NCBI RefSeq assembly: GCF_001999725.1
Contig: NZ_MDDP01000001.1
Span: 124,001 to 188,000, forward strand
Reading direction: 5' to 3'
Length of the DNA: 64,000 nt
DNA from: Cellulophaga omnivescoria
GTDB taxonomy: Bacteria; Bacteroidota; Bacteroidia; Flavobacteriales; Flavobacteriaceae
The number at the start of each line of letters is the position of its first letter. Within the stretch, counting starts at the first letter, position 1. A model generated the notes under the pieces. That model did no database searches and was not told where the DNA came from. It saw nothing but the letters and a program-made list of their open reading frames with translations. A program made the position numbers and the translations under genes. This document shows positions 18,397-25,825 of this stretch, in pieces.

Positions 18397-19677
18397 TTAC
18401 TTTTTAAACTCGGTTAAAGTCTTTTTAATAATAGCAACACACTCTAGCAATTGTTCTTTAGTCATTACCAATGGTGGTGCAAACCTAATAATGTTACCGT
18501 GTGTTGGCTTAGCTAGTAAACCATTTTCTTTTAATGCCATACAAATATCCCAAGCTGTAGAGCTATCTTCTGTATCGTTAATTATAATAGCATTTAACAA
18601 CCCTTTACCTCTTACCAAAGTAACTAAATCGCTAGTCTCTATAAACTTCCCTAACTCTTCTCTAAAAAGCTCTCCTAAAACCTGAGCGTTTTCTGCCAGT
18701 TTTTCATCTCTAACAACCTCTAAAGCAGCAATACCAATTGCAGCTGCTACAGGGTTACCACCAAATGTACTACCGTGGTTACCAGGCGCTATAACATTCA
18801 TAATATCATCATTAGCTAAAACGCCAGAAACAGGATAAGAACCACCAGACAATGCTTTCCCCAATATTAAAATATCTGCTTTAACCTCTGGTGTTCCAGA
18901 GCAATTTTTATCTGCACAAGTACAGTTACCACATGTAGCTAATAAACGTCCTGTACGTGCAATACCCGTTTGTACTTCGTCTGCTATAAATAAAACATTA
19001 TGCTTATTACACAAAGCTTTAGCAGCTGCTAAATACCCTTCACTTGGTACATAAACTCCAGCTTCGCCCTGTATTGGTTCTACCAAAAAGCCTGCAACGT
19101 TTTTGTTGTTTTCTAGAGCAGCCTCAAGAGCAACTAAATTATCATATTCAATTTTAATAAAACCACTAGTGTATGGTCCAAAGTTTTTACGAGCAACAGG
19201 GTCGTTAGAAAATGAAATTATAGTGGTTGTACGTCCGTGAAAGTTGTTTTCACAAACAATAATTTCTGCTTCATTTTCAGGAATACCTTTTACTTCATAT
19301 GCCCATTTTCTACATAATTTTAGCGCAGTTTCCACAGCCTCTGCACCTGTATTCATAGGTAATAACTTATCGTAGTTAAAAGTTTCTGTAGCAAACTTTT
19401 CAAACTTACCTAGCATATCATTATAAAATGCTCTAGAGGTAAGTGTTAATGTTTGTGCTTGGTTTACCATTGCACCTACAATTTTTGGGTGACAATGGCC
19501 TTGATTTACTGCAGAATAAGCAGATAAAAAATCATAATACTTTTTACCTTCTACATCCCACACATATACACCTTCTCCTTTGTTTAATACAACTGGTAGT
19601 GGGTGGTAATTGTGTGCTCCGTGCTTTTCTTCTAATGCAATTGCGTCTGCAGATGCCGATCCTTGAATAATTGACAT
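18397..19677 (-). CDS. rocD: ornithine-oxo-acid aminotransferase with a Cys-rich insertion
   Basis: A 426-residue class III PLP aminotransferase that moves the delta-amino group of ornithine to 2-oxoglutarate, giving glutamate semialdehyde. The PLP lysine is Lys274 in ILGKALSGG; Asp233 in [13 protein letters not shown] contacts the cofactor; NFHGRT (145-150) and PIQGEAGV (201-208) are family segments. Between RTGRLLAT and [10 protein letters not shown] there is an insertion rich in cysteine (Cys249, 252, 254, 259; pattern C-x2-C-x-C-x4-C) absent from the human and Bacillus enzymes as I know them. The fold otherwise appears complete. The gene stands alone, convergent with the LD-carboxypeptidase; no clear promoter box was found in the 256 bp upstream. 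Confidence 0.93.
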   Translation of the reverse strand: MSIIQGSASADAIALEEKHGAHNYHPLPVVLNKGEGVYVWDVEGKKYYDFLSAYSAVNQGHCHPKIVGAMVNQAQTLTLTSRAFYNDMLGKFEKFATETFNYDKLLPMNTGAEAVETALKLCRKWAYEVKGIPENEAEIIVCENNFHGRTTTIISFSNDPVARKNFGPYTSGFIKIEYDNLVALEAALENNKNVAGFLVEPIQGEAGVYVPSEGYLAAAKALCNKHNVLFIADEVQTGIARTGRLLATCGNCTCADKNCSGTPEVKADILILGKALSGGSYPVSGVLANDDIMNVIAPGNHGSTFGGNPVAAAIGIAALEVVRDEKLAENAQVLGELFREELGKFIETSDLVTLVRGKGLLNAIIINDTEDSSTAWDICMALKENGLLAKPTHGNIIRFAPPLVMTKEQLLECVAIIKKTLTEFKK

Positions 19678-19899
19678 AATCTAATTCTTTTAAATATAAA
19701 ACTTAAACGATTCCTGCTTAAAGGAGAGAAATCAACCTTATTTTTTAATATTTTGCAAATTACAAATTGCTATTGGAGCATAAAAAATTTAAGACATTAA
19801 TAATTAATTCCTCTATAATTTATAATTTATCAAAATAACATTAAAATTATCAAACTAAATTTAGCCTCAATTTTATTCATAATTAATAATAAGCAAGTA

Positions 19900-19929
19900 T
19901 TTAGATAACAAATAATTCTACTATTTTTG
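19900..19929 (+). promoter_or_regulatory. rlmD promoter, leaderless geometry
   Basis: TATTTTTG at 19922-19929 is an exact -7 match ending 4 nt before the rlmD ATG at 19934. A TTTAG element at 19900-19904 lies 17 bp upstream and may serve as -33. The mRNA would start at or within a nucleotide or two of the start codon. Confidence 0.55.
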
Positions 19930-19933
19930 CGCT

Positions 19934-21346
19934 ATGCGAAGAAAAACAAAAAGAGTAGTTTTTGAGAATGTAGAAGTAGTAGATGCTGGTGCAAAAGGAA
20001 AAACTATAGGAAAAGCTCCTGACGGACGTGTAATTTTTTTAAACAACGCCGTGCCTGGTGATGTTGTAGATGTACAAACCACAAAAAAAAGAAAGGCTTA
20101 TTTTGAAGGTACTGCCATAAATTACCATACCTTATCTGATAAAAGAACAGAACCACAGTGCGAACATTTTGGCGTTTGTGGTGGTTGCAAGTGGCAACAT
20201 ATGGGCTATGAGCATCAATTGTTTTACAAGCAAAAAGAGGTAGAAAATAATTTAACCAGAATTGGACACTTACAATTACCTGCCATTACTCCTATTTTAG
20301 GGTCAGAAAAACAATATTTTTATCGCAATAAAATGGAGTTTTCTTTTTCTGATAGCAGATGGTTAACATTAGATGAAGTAAAATCAGATAAGGAAATTGA
20401 AGATCGTAATGCTTTAGGGTTTCATATTCCTGGAATGTGGGATAAAATTTTAGACATTAAAAAATGTCATTTACAAGCAGACCCATCTAACGCAATTAGG
20501 TTAGAAACTAAGGAATTTGCTACCAAAAATAATATGACATTTTTTAACCCTAGACACCACACTGGTGAATTACGTACCTTAATGATACGTACTTCTTCTA
20601 CGGGAGAAATTATGGTACTTATTCAGTTTTTTGATGATCATAAAGAAAATAGAGAAGCACTTTTAAACCACTTAGCTACTACGTTCCCAGAAATTACTGC
20701 TTTATTGTATGTAATTAATCAAAAACAAAATGATACCATTTACGATCAAGACATTGTTTGTTTTGCTGGTAGAGATCATATTTTTGAAGAAATGGAAGGT
20801 CTTCAATTTAAAATAAACCCAAAGTCTTTTTATCAAACTAACTCAGAACAAGCATATGAGTTGTATAAAATTACTAGAGACTTTGCAGAGCTTAGCGGAG
20901 ATGAACTTGTATATGATTTATATACAGGTACAGGAACTATTGCTCAGTTTGTATCTAAAAAAGCTAAAAAAGTTGTTGGTATAGAAGCTGTACCAGAAGC
21001 TATTGAAGATGCTAAAGCCAATGCTAAGCACAATAAAATAGATAATACTGTTTTTTATGCAGGTGATATGAAAAAGATTTTTAATACTGAGTTTATTGCT
21101 CAAAACGGTACACCAGATGTAATTATTACAGATCCACCAAGAGAAGGTATGCACAAAGATGTAGTTGAGCAAATTTTAGCTATTGCTCCCAACAAAGTGG
21201 TTTACGTAAGTTGCAACAGTGCTACGCAAGCAAGAGATTTGGAGTTAATGAATGATATGTATGAGATTACAAGACTGCAAGCTGTAGATATGTTTCCGCA
21301 AACGCATCACGTAGAAAATGTTGTACTTTTGAAAAAGAGGGCATAA
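19934..21346 (+). CDS. rlmD: 23S rRNA (uracil-C5)-methyltransferase, RlmD-type
   Basis: A 470-residue TrmA/RlmD-family RNA methyltransferase that makes 5-methyluridine, by homology at U1939 of 23S rRNA. An N-terminal TRAM-like RNA-binding domain (about 5-60) precedes the Fe-S cysteines Cys76, Cys82 and Cys85 (CEHFGVCGGCKWQHMG), with another in DIKKCHL near 175. The SAM-binding motif VYDLYTGTGTIAQFV, the DPPREGM motif and the catalytic cysteine in VVYVSCNSATQARDL (about 427) are present. Family members are easily confused (RlmC, RlmD, TrmA), but TRAM plus Fe-S cluster favours RlmD. It heads a likely operon with two envelope-protein genes. Confidence 0.9.
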   Translation: MRRKTKRVVFENVEVVDAGAKGKTIGKAPDGRVIFLNNAVPGDVVDVQTTKKRKAYFEGTAINYHTLSDKRTEPQCEHFGVCGGCKWQHMGYEHQLFYKQKEVENNLTRIGHLQLPAITPILGSEKQYFYRNKMEFSFSDSRWLTLDEVKSDKEIEDRNALGFHIPGMWDKILDIKKCHLQADPSNAIRLETKEFATKNNMTFFNPRHHTGELRTLMIRTSSTGEIMVLIQFFDDHKENREALLNHLATTFPEITALLYVINQKQNDTIYDQDIVCFAGRDHIFEEMEGLQFKINPKSFYQTNSEQAYELYKITRDFAELSGDELVYDLYTGTGTIAQFVSKKAKKVVGIEAVPEAIEDAKANAKHNKIDNTVFYAGDMKKIFNTEFIAQNGTPDVIITDPPREGMHKDVVEQILAIAPNKVVYVSCNSATQARDLELMNDMYEITRLQAVDMFPQTHHVENVVLLKKRA

Positions 21347-21385
21347 TAATTGTTCCAAATTAAAAAGAAATCAAACTATATATTG

Positions 21386-21898
21386 ATGAAAAAAATAGGA
21401 ATATTAGCCGCAATTTTATTGTTTACTGGCTTTACCTCTTGTGAAAAAGATGATATTTGCGTAGATGGTGATACCGCTTTGTTAATTGTAAATTTTTATG
21501 ATTTTGAAGCTGAAGAAGAAACTGAAAAAGCAGTAACTAAACTTAGAGTTGTTGGTGAGGCACAAGATTCTCCTTTTGATAATGAAGACAATATAGACAG
21601 GACCGATTTAACAACCATTAGTATTCCTTTGCGTGCAAATGAAACCTCTACAACCTATAATTTAATCTCTAACTCTGCTGATAATGAAGATGGAGACGAA
21701 ACTGGTAATACAGATACCGTAACATTTAATTATGCAACCAATGAAGTTTATATTTCTAGAGCCTGCGGTTATGTTATTCATTACAATGAATTAGCTAGCA
21801 CACTTAATGAAGATGCAGAAAATTGGATTAAAAACGTAGAAGTAGTAGAAACCACAGTAGAAAACATAGCCGTAACACATGTTAAAATTTATCACTAG
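21386..21898 (+). CDS. DUF6452 family lipoprotein
   Basis: A 170-residue lipoprotein: signal MKKIGILAAILLFTGFTSC with Cys19 as the lipidated residue, then EKDDICVDGDTALLIVNFYD, the conserved N-terminus of DUF6452. The rest is predicted beta-rich with acidic stretches and no enzymatic motif; a conserved ACGY motif (SRACGYVIHYNE, about 131-142) suggests a disulfide with Cys26. ATG at 21386 is chosen over an upstream TTG at 21350 because it gives a clean lipoprotein signal. The 3' end overlaps the next gene by 20 bp, implying translational coupling and a shared role in the outer membrane. Confidence 0.75.
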   Translation: MKKIGILAAILLFTGFTSCEKDDICVDGDTALLIVNFYDFEAEEETEKAVTKLRVVGEAQDSPFDNEDNIDRTDLTTISIPLRANETSTTYNLISNSADNEDGDETGNTDTVTFNYATNEVYISRACGYVIHYNELASTLNEDAENWIKNVEVVETTVENIAVTHVKIYH

Positions 21899-22664
21899 TA
21901 TTTGTATTTTTAGTTTTGTTTTTAATGGCTTTGCGCAGAGTAAAACCATTGACTTAAACAAAAAGGATACGCTTGTTTATGAGCAACCATACGGTATACG
22001 TTTGGGTGTTGACATAAATAGGCTTGCCCAAAATTTCTACAGAGAAGATTACAAAGGTTTAGAAATTACAGGAGATTATAGACTATCACAAAACCTATAC
22101 GTTGCAGCAGAACTTGGCAACGAAGAAAATACTAGAGATGAAGATACTTTTAATTTTACAACTACAGGAAGCTACTTAAAATTAGGTGTAGATTTAAATG
22201 TATATGACAATTGGTATGGTATGAACAACTCTATTTATATTGGAGGTAGATATGCTTATAGCACATTTAAACACAAAATAAACAGTTACCAAATTTATGA
22301 TAGTAATAGGTATTGGCAAGATGATTTTTTACCTGGCACAGAAAATTTATCTGAGTTTGATGGTTTAAATGCATCTTGGCTAGAGTTTGTTTTAGGCACA
22401 AAAGTAGAAATATTTAAAAACTTATATTTAGGTGCCAGCGTACGTTTGGGTTACTTAATTAGTAATAAAGCTGATGATGGCTTTGCTAATATTTGGATTC
22501 CTGGCTTTAATAAAACTACCGAAGGCAGTAATTTTGGAACAGGTTATAATTACAGCTTAAGTTATTTAGTACCTTTATACAAAAGAGCTAAAAAGAAGAA
22601 AAAAGAACCTATAGAGGAGCAGGAAAAGCCTAAACCTGAAGAAGGCTCAAGACCCAAAAGATAA
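21879..22664 (+). CDS. DUF6048 family probable outer-membrane beta-barrel protein
   Basis: A 261-residue protein with a signal peptide (MLKFITSICIFSFVFNGFAQ) and alternating amphipathic strands typical of small outer-membrane barrels, for example GLEITGDYRLSQNLYVAAEL and IYIGGRYAYSTFKH. It matches DUF6048 by sequence and by its position after a DUF6452 gene and rlmD. After the last apparent strand (YNYSLSYLVPLYKR) there is a charged tail of about 25 residues beginning AKKKKKEPIEEQEKP, which would project into the periplasm. Function unknown. It overlaps the preceding gene by 20 bp and ends at a strong bidirectional terminator. Confidence 0.7.
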   Translation: MLKFITSICIFSFVFNGFAQSKTIDLNKKDTLVYEQPYGIRLGVDINRLAQNFYREDYKGLEITGDYRLSQNLYVAAELGNEENTRDEDTFNFTTTGSYLKLGVDLNVYDNWYGMNNSIYIGGRYAYSTFKHKINSYQIYDSNRYWQDDFLPGTENLSEFDGLNASWLEFVLGTKVEIFKNLYLGASVRLGYLISNKADDGFANIWIPGFNKTTEGSNFGTGYNYSLSYLVPLYKRAKKKKKEPIEEQEKPKPEEGSRPKR

Positions 22665-22706
22665 TAATACACAATAAAACACTAATTAAAGTGAGCTTTT
22701 AAATAG

Positions 22707-22743
22707 AAAAAGGGGCAATAAACACTGTTTATTGCCCCTTTTT
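22707..22743. terminator. bidirectional terminator between DUF6048 and the THUMP methyltransferase
   Basis: AAAAAGGGGCAATAAA pairs with TTTATTGCCCCTTTTT (16 bp) around a 5-nt loop; the A and T ends make it active on both strands for the two convergent genes. Confidence 0.95.
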
Positions 22744-22765
22744 ACTACTAATATTTTTTAGTAGT
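22744..22765. repeat. second hairpin directly after the terminator
   Basis: ACTACTAA (22744-22751) and TTAGTAGT (22758-22765) form a perfect 8-bp stem with a T-rich 6-nt loop immediately before the stop of the minus-strand gene. It probably reinforces 3'-end protection or termination of that transcript. Confidence 0.5.
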
Positions 22766-23929
22766 TTACTCTCTATCTTTATTAAACTTAGCTTTTTTAC
22801 TCCCTTCATACATTACATATTTCACAAGCCTAGACTCTAAATGACTGTTAAATACTTTTATTTTCCTAGACGGACGTAAACCTACGTGTTTTAATGCCTC
22901 TAAGTTAGATGTTATAAACCAAGCATCTGTTCCTGGGTATTTTTGCTTTAATGTATCTCCTATACTAGCATAAAATTCTTCCATTTCAATATTTAATCGT
23001 TCACCGTATGGCGGGTTAAACACCATATGTAAATGACCATCTACCTCTTTTTCTGTATCAAAAAAGTTTTTACGCTCAACAGTTATATAATCATCTAAAT
23101 TAGCATTTTCTACGTTATCTTGAGCTTTACGTACAGCAGAAGGTGCTTTATCAAAACCTTTTATTTTAAATTTAAAATCCCTGGTTTTATTTAAACTACT
23201 GTCTACAATTTTGTCAAATAAATCTTCATCAAAATCTGCCCATTTCTCAAAAGCAAACTCTTTTCTATTTATGTTAGCTGGTATATTACACGCAATCATA
23301 GCTGCCTCGGTTAAAAATGTACCACTACCACACATAGGGTCAATAAAATCGCACTGACCATCCCAACCACTTAATAACAAACAACCAGCTGCTAATACCT
23401 CATTTATTGGTGCAATATTGGTTGCTGTTCTGTAACCACGTTGGTGTAAAGATCTACCAGAGGAATCTAACGCAACATTACAAGTATCATTTTGTATGTG
23501 TATATTAAAACGCACATCTGGGAATTTAACATCTACATTAGGTCTTTCACCTTCAGTATCCCTAAATTTATCTACAATAGCATCTTTTACTTTTTGCGAC
23601 ACATATAAAGAGTGCGTAAACATATCAGACTTAATAGTAGTATCTATAGCAAAAGTAGTATCTGTAGTTAAAAATTCTCCCCAATCTATAGCATACATTT
23701 TCCTGTATAAATCTTGCTCATTATACACCTTAAAAGAAGTTACAGGTTTTATAATTTTAATAGCTGTACGCAGGCATAAATTTGCTTTGTACATAAAACC
23801 TTTATCTCCTTCAAAAAAGACACAACGCACGCCTTCTTTTACATTTACCGCGCCTAAATTGCGCAATTCTTTTGCTAAAATCTCTTCAAAACCAAATAAG
23901 GTTTTGGCTATCATTTTATAATTATCCAT
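22766..23929 (-). CDS. THUMP-domain class I SAM-dependent RNA methyltransferase (RlmL N-domain type)
   Basis: A 387-residue protein starting MDNYKMIAKTLFGFEEILAK, the typical N-terminus of RlmL/YcbY-like rRNA guanine-N2 methyltransferases. A THUMP RNA-binding domain covers about 40-150 (RKMYAIDWGEFLTTDTTFAI). The Rossmann methyltransferase follows, with DPMCGSGTFLTEAAMIACNI (SAM loop) and the catalytic NPPYGERL motif near residue 310. E. coli RlmKL fuses two such domains; this is the single-domain (RlmL-like) form, so activity is probably m2G in 23S rRNA, but the site cannot be read from sequence. ATG at 23929 is preferred; the extension to 23959 runs into the divergent promoter region. Confidence 0.85.
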   Translation of the reverse strand: MDNYKMIAKTLFGFEEILAKELRNLGAVNVKEGVRCVFFEGDKGFMYKANLCLRTAIKIIKPVTSFKVYNEQDLYRKMYAIDWGEFLTTDTTFAIDTTIKSDMFTHSLYVSQKVKDAIVDKFRDTEGERPNVDVKFPDVRFNIHIQNDTCNVALDSSGRSLHQRGYRTATNIAPINEVLAAGCLLLSGWDGQCDFIDPMCGSGTFLTEAAMIACNIPANINRKEFAFEKWADFDEDLFDKIVDSSLNKTRDFKFKIKGFDKAPSAVRKAQDNVENANLDDYITVERKNFFDTEKEVDGHLHMVFNPPYGERLNIEMEEFYASIGDTLKQKYPGTDAWFITSNLEALKHVGLRPSRKIKVFNSHLESRLVKYVMYEGSKKAKFNKDRE

Positions 23930-23948
23930 AGGTATCTTAAAGAATACG

Positions 23949-23967
23949 CAAAAATACATTAATTTTG
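23949..23967. promoter_or_regulatory. overlapping divergent -7 boxes
   Basis: CAAAAATA (23949-23956, TATTTTTG on the minus strand) and TAATTTTG (23960-23967, plus strand) are two consensus -7 boxes separated by 3 bp. The first would drive the THUMP methyltransferase and the second the ZIP transporter, so the two polymerase footprints overlap completely. -33 elements are weak on both sides. Confidence 0.45.
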
Positions 23968-24015
23968 CCCCTTATTGCATTTTGTCTGCAAAATTGTGTA
24001 ACACCAATTTTATTT

Positions 24016-24693
24016 ATGATTTATATATTACCTATTCTTGGGGTATTACTTAGTTTTATTTTTGTTTACGTTACCAAACCAAAAAATAAAGAAATATTTA
24101 AACTACTATTAGCTTTTAGTGGTGCTTTTTTATTGGCCATTACTTTTTTTGAACTTTTTCCGGAAGTTTATGAACACGGAGACCCAAAACAAGTTGGCGT
24201 GTTTATAATGTTGGGTATTTTGCTACAAATATTTTTAGAATTTTTCTCTAAAGGAGCAGAACACGGCCACGTGCATATTAGCGCAGATAGTGTTAATTTA
24301 CCTGTAATGCTTTTTATAAGCTTGTCTGTACACTCTTTATTAGAAGGTATGCCACTTGCTCACCAACACAACCACAATTTTGTTTATGGTATATTGGTTC
24401 ATAAAATTCCTATTGCTATAATTTTAAGTATTTTTTTACTTAACTCTAAAATTAAACTAACACAAGCAGTATTATTTATTACGCTATTTGCTTTTATGAC
24501 ACCATTAGGTAGTTTATTAAGTTCCAATTTAACTTTTTTAAAAACGTACCATATACAAATTACAGCATTGGTAATTGGAGTTTTGCTACATATTTCTACA
24601 GTTATTTTGTTTGAAAGTTCTGAAGGGCATAAATTTAACTTAAGAAAATTACTAGTTATTACTTTAGGTATAATTATAGCTTACTTTATATAA
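24016..24693 (+). CDS. ZIP family divalent metal transporter
   Basis: A 225-residue inner-membrane protein with about eight predicted helices. The ZIP metal path is recognisable: SVHSLLEGMPLAHQHNH (fourth helix, His and Glu ligands) and ILVHKIPIAIIL (fifth helix, HK-P). A His-containing loop (EHGHVH) lies before them. ZIP proteins import Zn2+ or other divalent metals. ATG at 24016 (MIYILPILGV) is preferred; an in-frame TTG at 23965 lies within the -7 box. It runs into the DUF4268 gene with one intervening base, so both are probably cotranscribed. Confidence 0.85.
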   Translation: MIYILPILGVLLSFIFVYVTKPKNKEIFKLLLAFSGAFLLAITFFELFPEVYEHGDPKQVGVFIMLGILLQIFLEFFSKGAEHGHVHISADSVNLPVMLFISLSVHSLLEGMPLAHQHNHNFVYGILVHKIPIAIILSIFLLNSKIKLTQAVLFITLFAFMTPLGSLLSSNLTFLKTYHIQITALVIGVLLHISTVILFESSEGHKFNLRKLLVITLGIIIAYFI

Positions 24694-24694
24694 T

Positions 24695-25123
24695 ATGTTT
24701 AGTAAAGAAGAATCTAAAAAATTGCGTGAAGAGTTCTGGATTTCTTTTGGAAAATCGTTTCCAAGAAAGTGGATACTTTACAATACAGGAATTAAAAATT
24801 TATCTTTTAAGTTTTATTTTGATAAAAAAACTGCAATGGTAACTTTAGATTTAGAGCATAATGACTTAGAAAAGCAAATAGATACTTGGGAAAAATTATC
24901 TTCCCTAAAATCTATTATTACTACAGATTTTTTGCCAGATGCTATTTTTACTGACGCTTACATTTTAGATAACAAAAAAGAAATTTCTAGAATTTATGTG
25001 ATTAAAGAAAATGTTAGCATACACAATAAAAACACTTGGCAAGAAACTATGGTTTTTTTAAATGAAAATATGCAAAAGTTTGAAGCCTTTTTTGAAGATT
25101 ATAGTGATATAATTAAATCTTAA
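24695..25123 (+). CDS. DUF4268 domain-containing protein
   Basis: A 142-residue soluble protein covering a single DUF4268 domain (EFWISFGKSFPRKWILYNTG at about 13-32). The domain occurs alone or at the C-terminus of restriction/nuclease-like proteins, and structural relations to the PD-(D/E)xK fold have been suggested; I do not see a clear catalytic D...ExK set here. It follows the ZIP transporter by one base and converges on the hemolysin III gene 6 bp away, with no visible terminator between them. Confidence 0.7.
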   Translation: MFSKEESKKLREEFWISFGKSFPRKWILYNTGIKNLSFKFYFDKKTAMVTLDLEHNDLEKQIDTWEKLSSLKSIITTDFLPDAIFTDAYILDNKKEISRIYVIKENVSIHNKNTWQETMVFLNENMQKFEAFFEDYSDIIKS

Positions 25124-25129
25124 TGCTAT

Positions 25130-25738
25130 TTATATTAACATTAGTATAAAGAAAAAGTGTGCTACACTACCCGCCAAAACAAACAAGTGCCAAATAAAAT
25201 GGTTGTAAGGTATTTTGCGTATTGCGTAAAATACAATGCCTACAGTATAAAATGCACCACCTAAAAACAATAGGTTTAATGCCGTGGGACTTACGTTTGC
25301 AACTAAACTAGAATAATCTAAAACAATAAGCCAACCCATTACTAAGTAAAGTAATAATGACAAAGCCTCAAATCTACCTGTAAAAAACAGTTTTAGAATA
25401 ATACCCACAATGGCTATACCCCAAACCACCCAAAAAATAAGCCAACCATTACCATTTTCTAACGTTATTAGTGCCACTGGTGTATAAGTACCTGCTATTA
25501 GAACATAGATACTACTGTGGTCTAATATCCTATATTTTTCTTTTAAAACTTTTGTTGTAGCTGCATGATATAAGGTAGATGCCGTGTATAACATTATTAT
25601 TGAAGCTGCATAAACAACCAAACTAAATAGTGCAAAAGATGTTTTATTGGTATTAAAATAGACTAATACAAAAAATCCGACTACTCCTAAAACAGATCCA
25701 ATAGCGTGCGATGCTGTATTTAATCTTTCCTCATTCAT
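25130..25738 (-). CDS. hemolysin III family (PAQR-like) membrane protein
   Basis: A 202-residue seven-helix membrane protein of the HlyIII/PAQR family. Conserved family features are the first-helix SHAIGSVLG, the STLYHAATTKVLKEKYRILD segment (His and Asp putative metal ligands), SSIYVLIAGTYTPVAL, and the final HFIWHLFVLAGSVAHFF with paired histidines. Animal relatives are adiponectin receptors with zinc-dependent ceramidase activity; bacterial function is mostly unknown despite the hemolysin name. A -7 box (25758-25765) is about 20 bp upstream. Confidence 0.88.
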   Translation of the reverse strand: MNEERLNTASHAIGSVLGVVGFFVLVYFNTNKTSFALFSLVVYAASIIMLYTASTLYHAATTKVLKEKYRILDHSSIYVLIAGTYTPVALITLENGNGWLIFWVVWGIAIVGIILKLFFTGRFEALSLLLYLVMGWLIVLDYSSLVANVSPTALNLLFLGGAFYTVGIVFYAIRKIPYNHFIWHLFVLAGSVAHFFFILMLI

Positions 25739-25757
25739 AGCAATAATAGCTTTGGCA

Positions 25758-25765
25758 CAAAATTA
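25758..25765 (-). promoter_or_regulatory. -7 promoter box of the hemolysin III gene
   Basis: CAAAATTA reads TAATTTTG on the minus strand, a full -7 match 20 bp before the ATG. Confidence 0.4.
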
Positions 25766-25790
25766 CCCAATACTTTTGACTCTTTTAACT

Positions 25791-25816
25791 AAAAAAGGCG
25801 CTAAAAGCGCCTTTTT
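25791..25816 (-). terminator. terminator of the giant adhesin gene
   Basis: GGCGC-TAAAA-GCGCC with an A6 run to the left and a T5 run to the right, just beyond the adhesin stop codon. On the minus strand the stem is followed by T6, ending the 8.4-kb transcript before the hemolysin III promoter. Confidence 0.85.
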
Positions 25817-25825
25817 AATTTTTAA

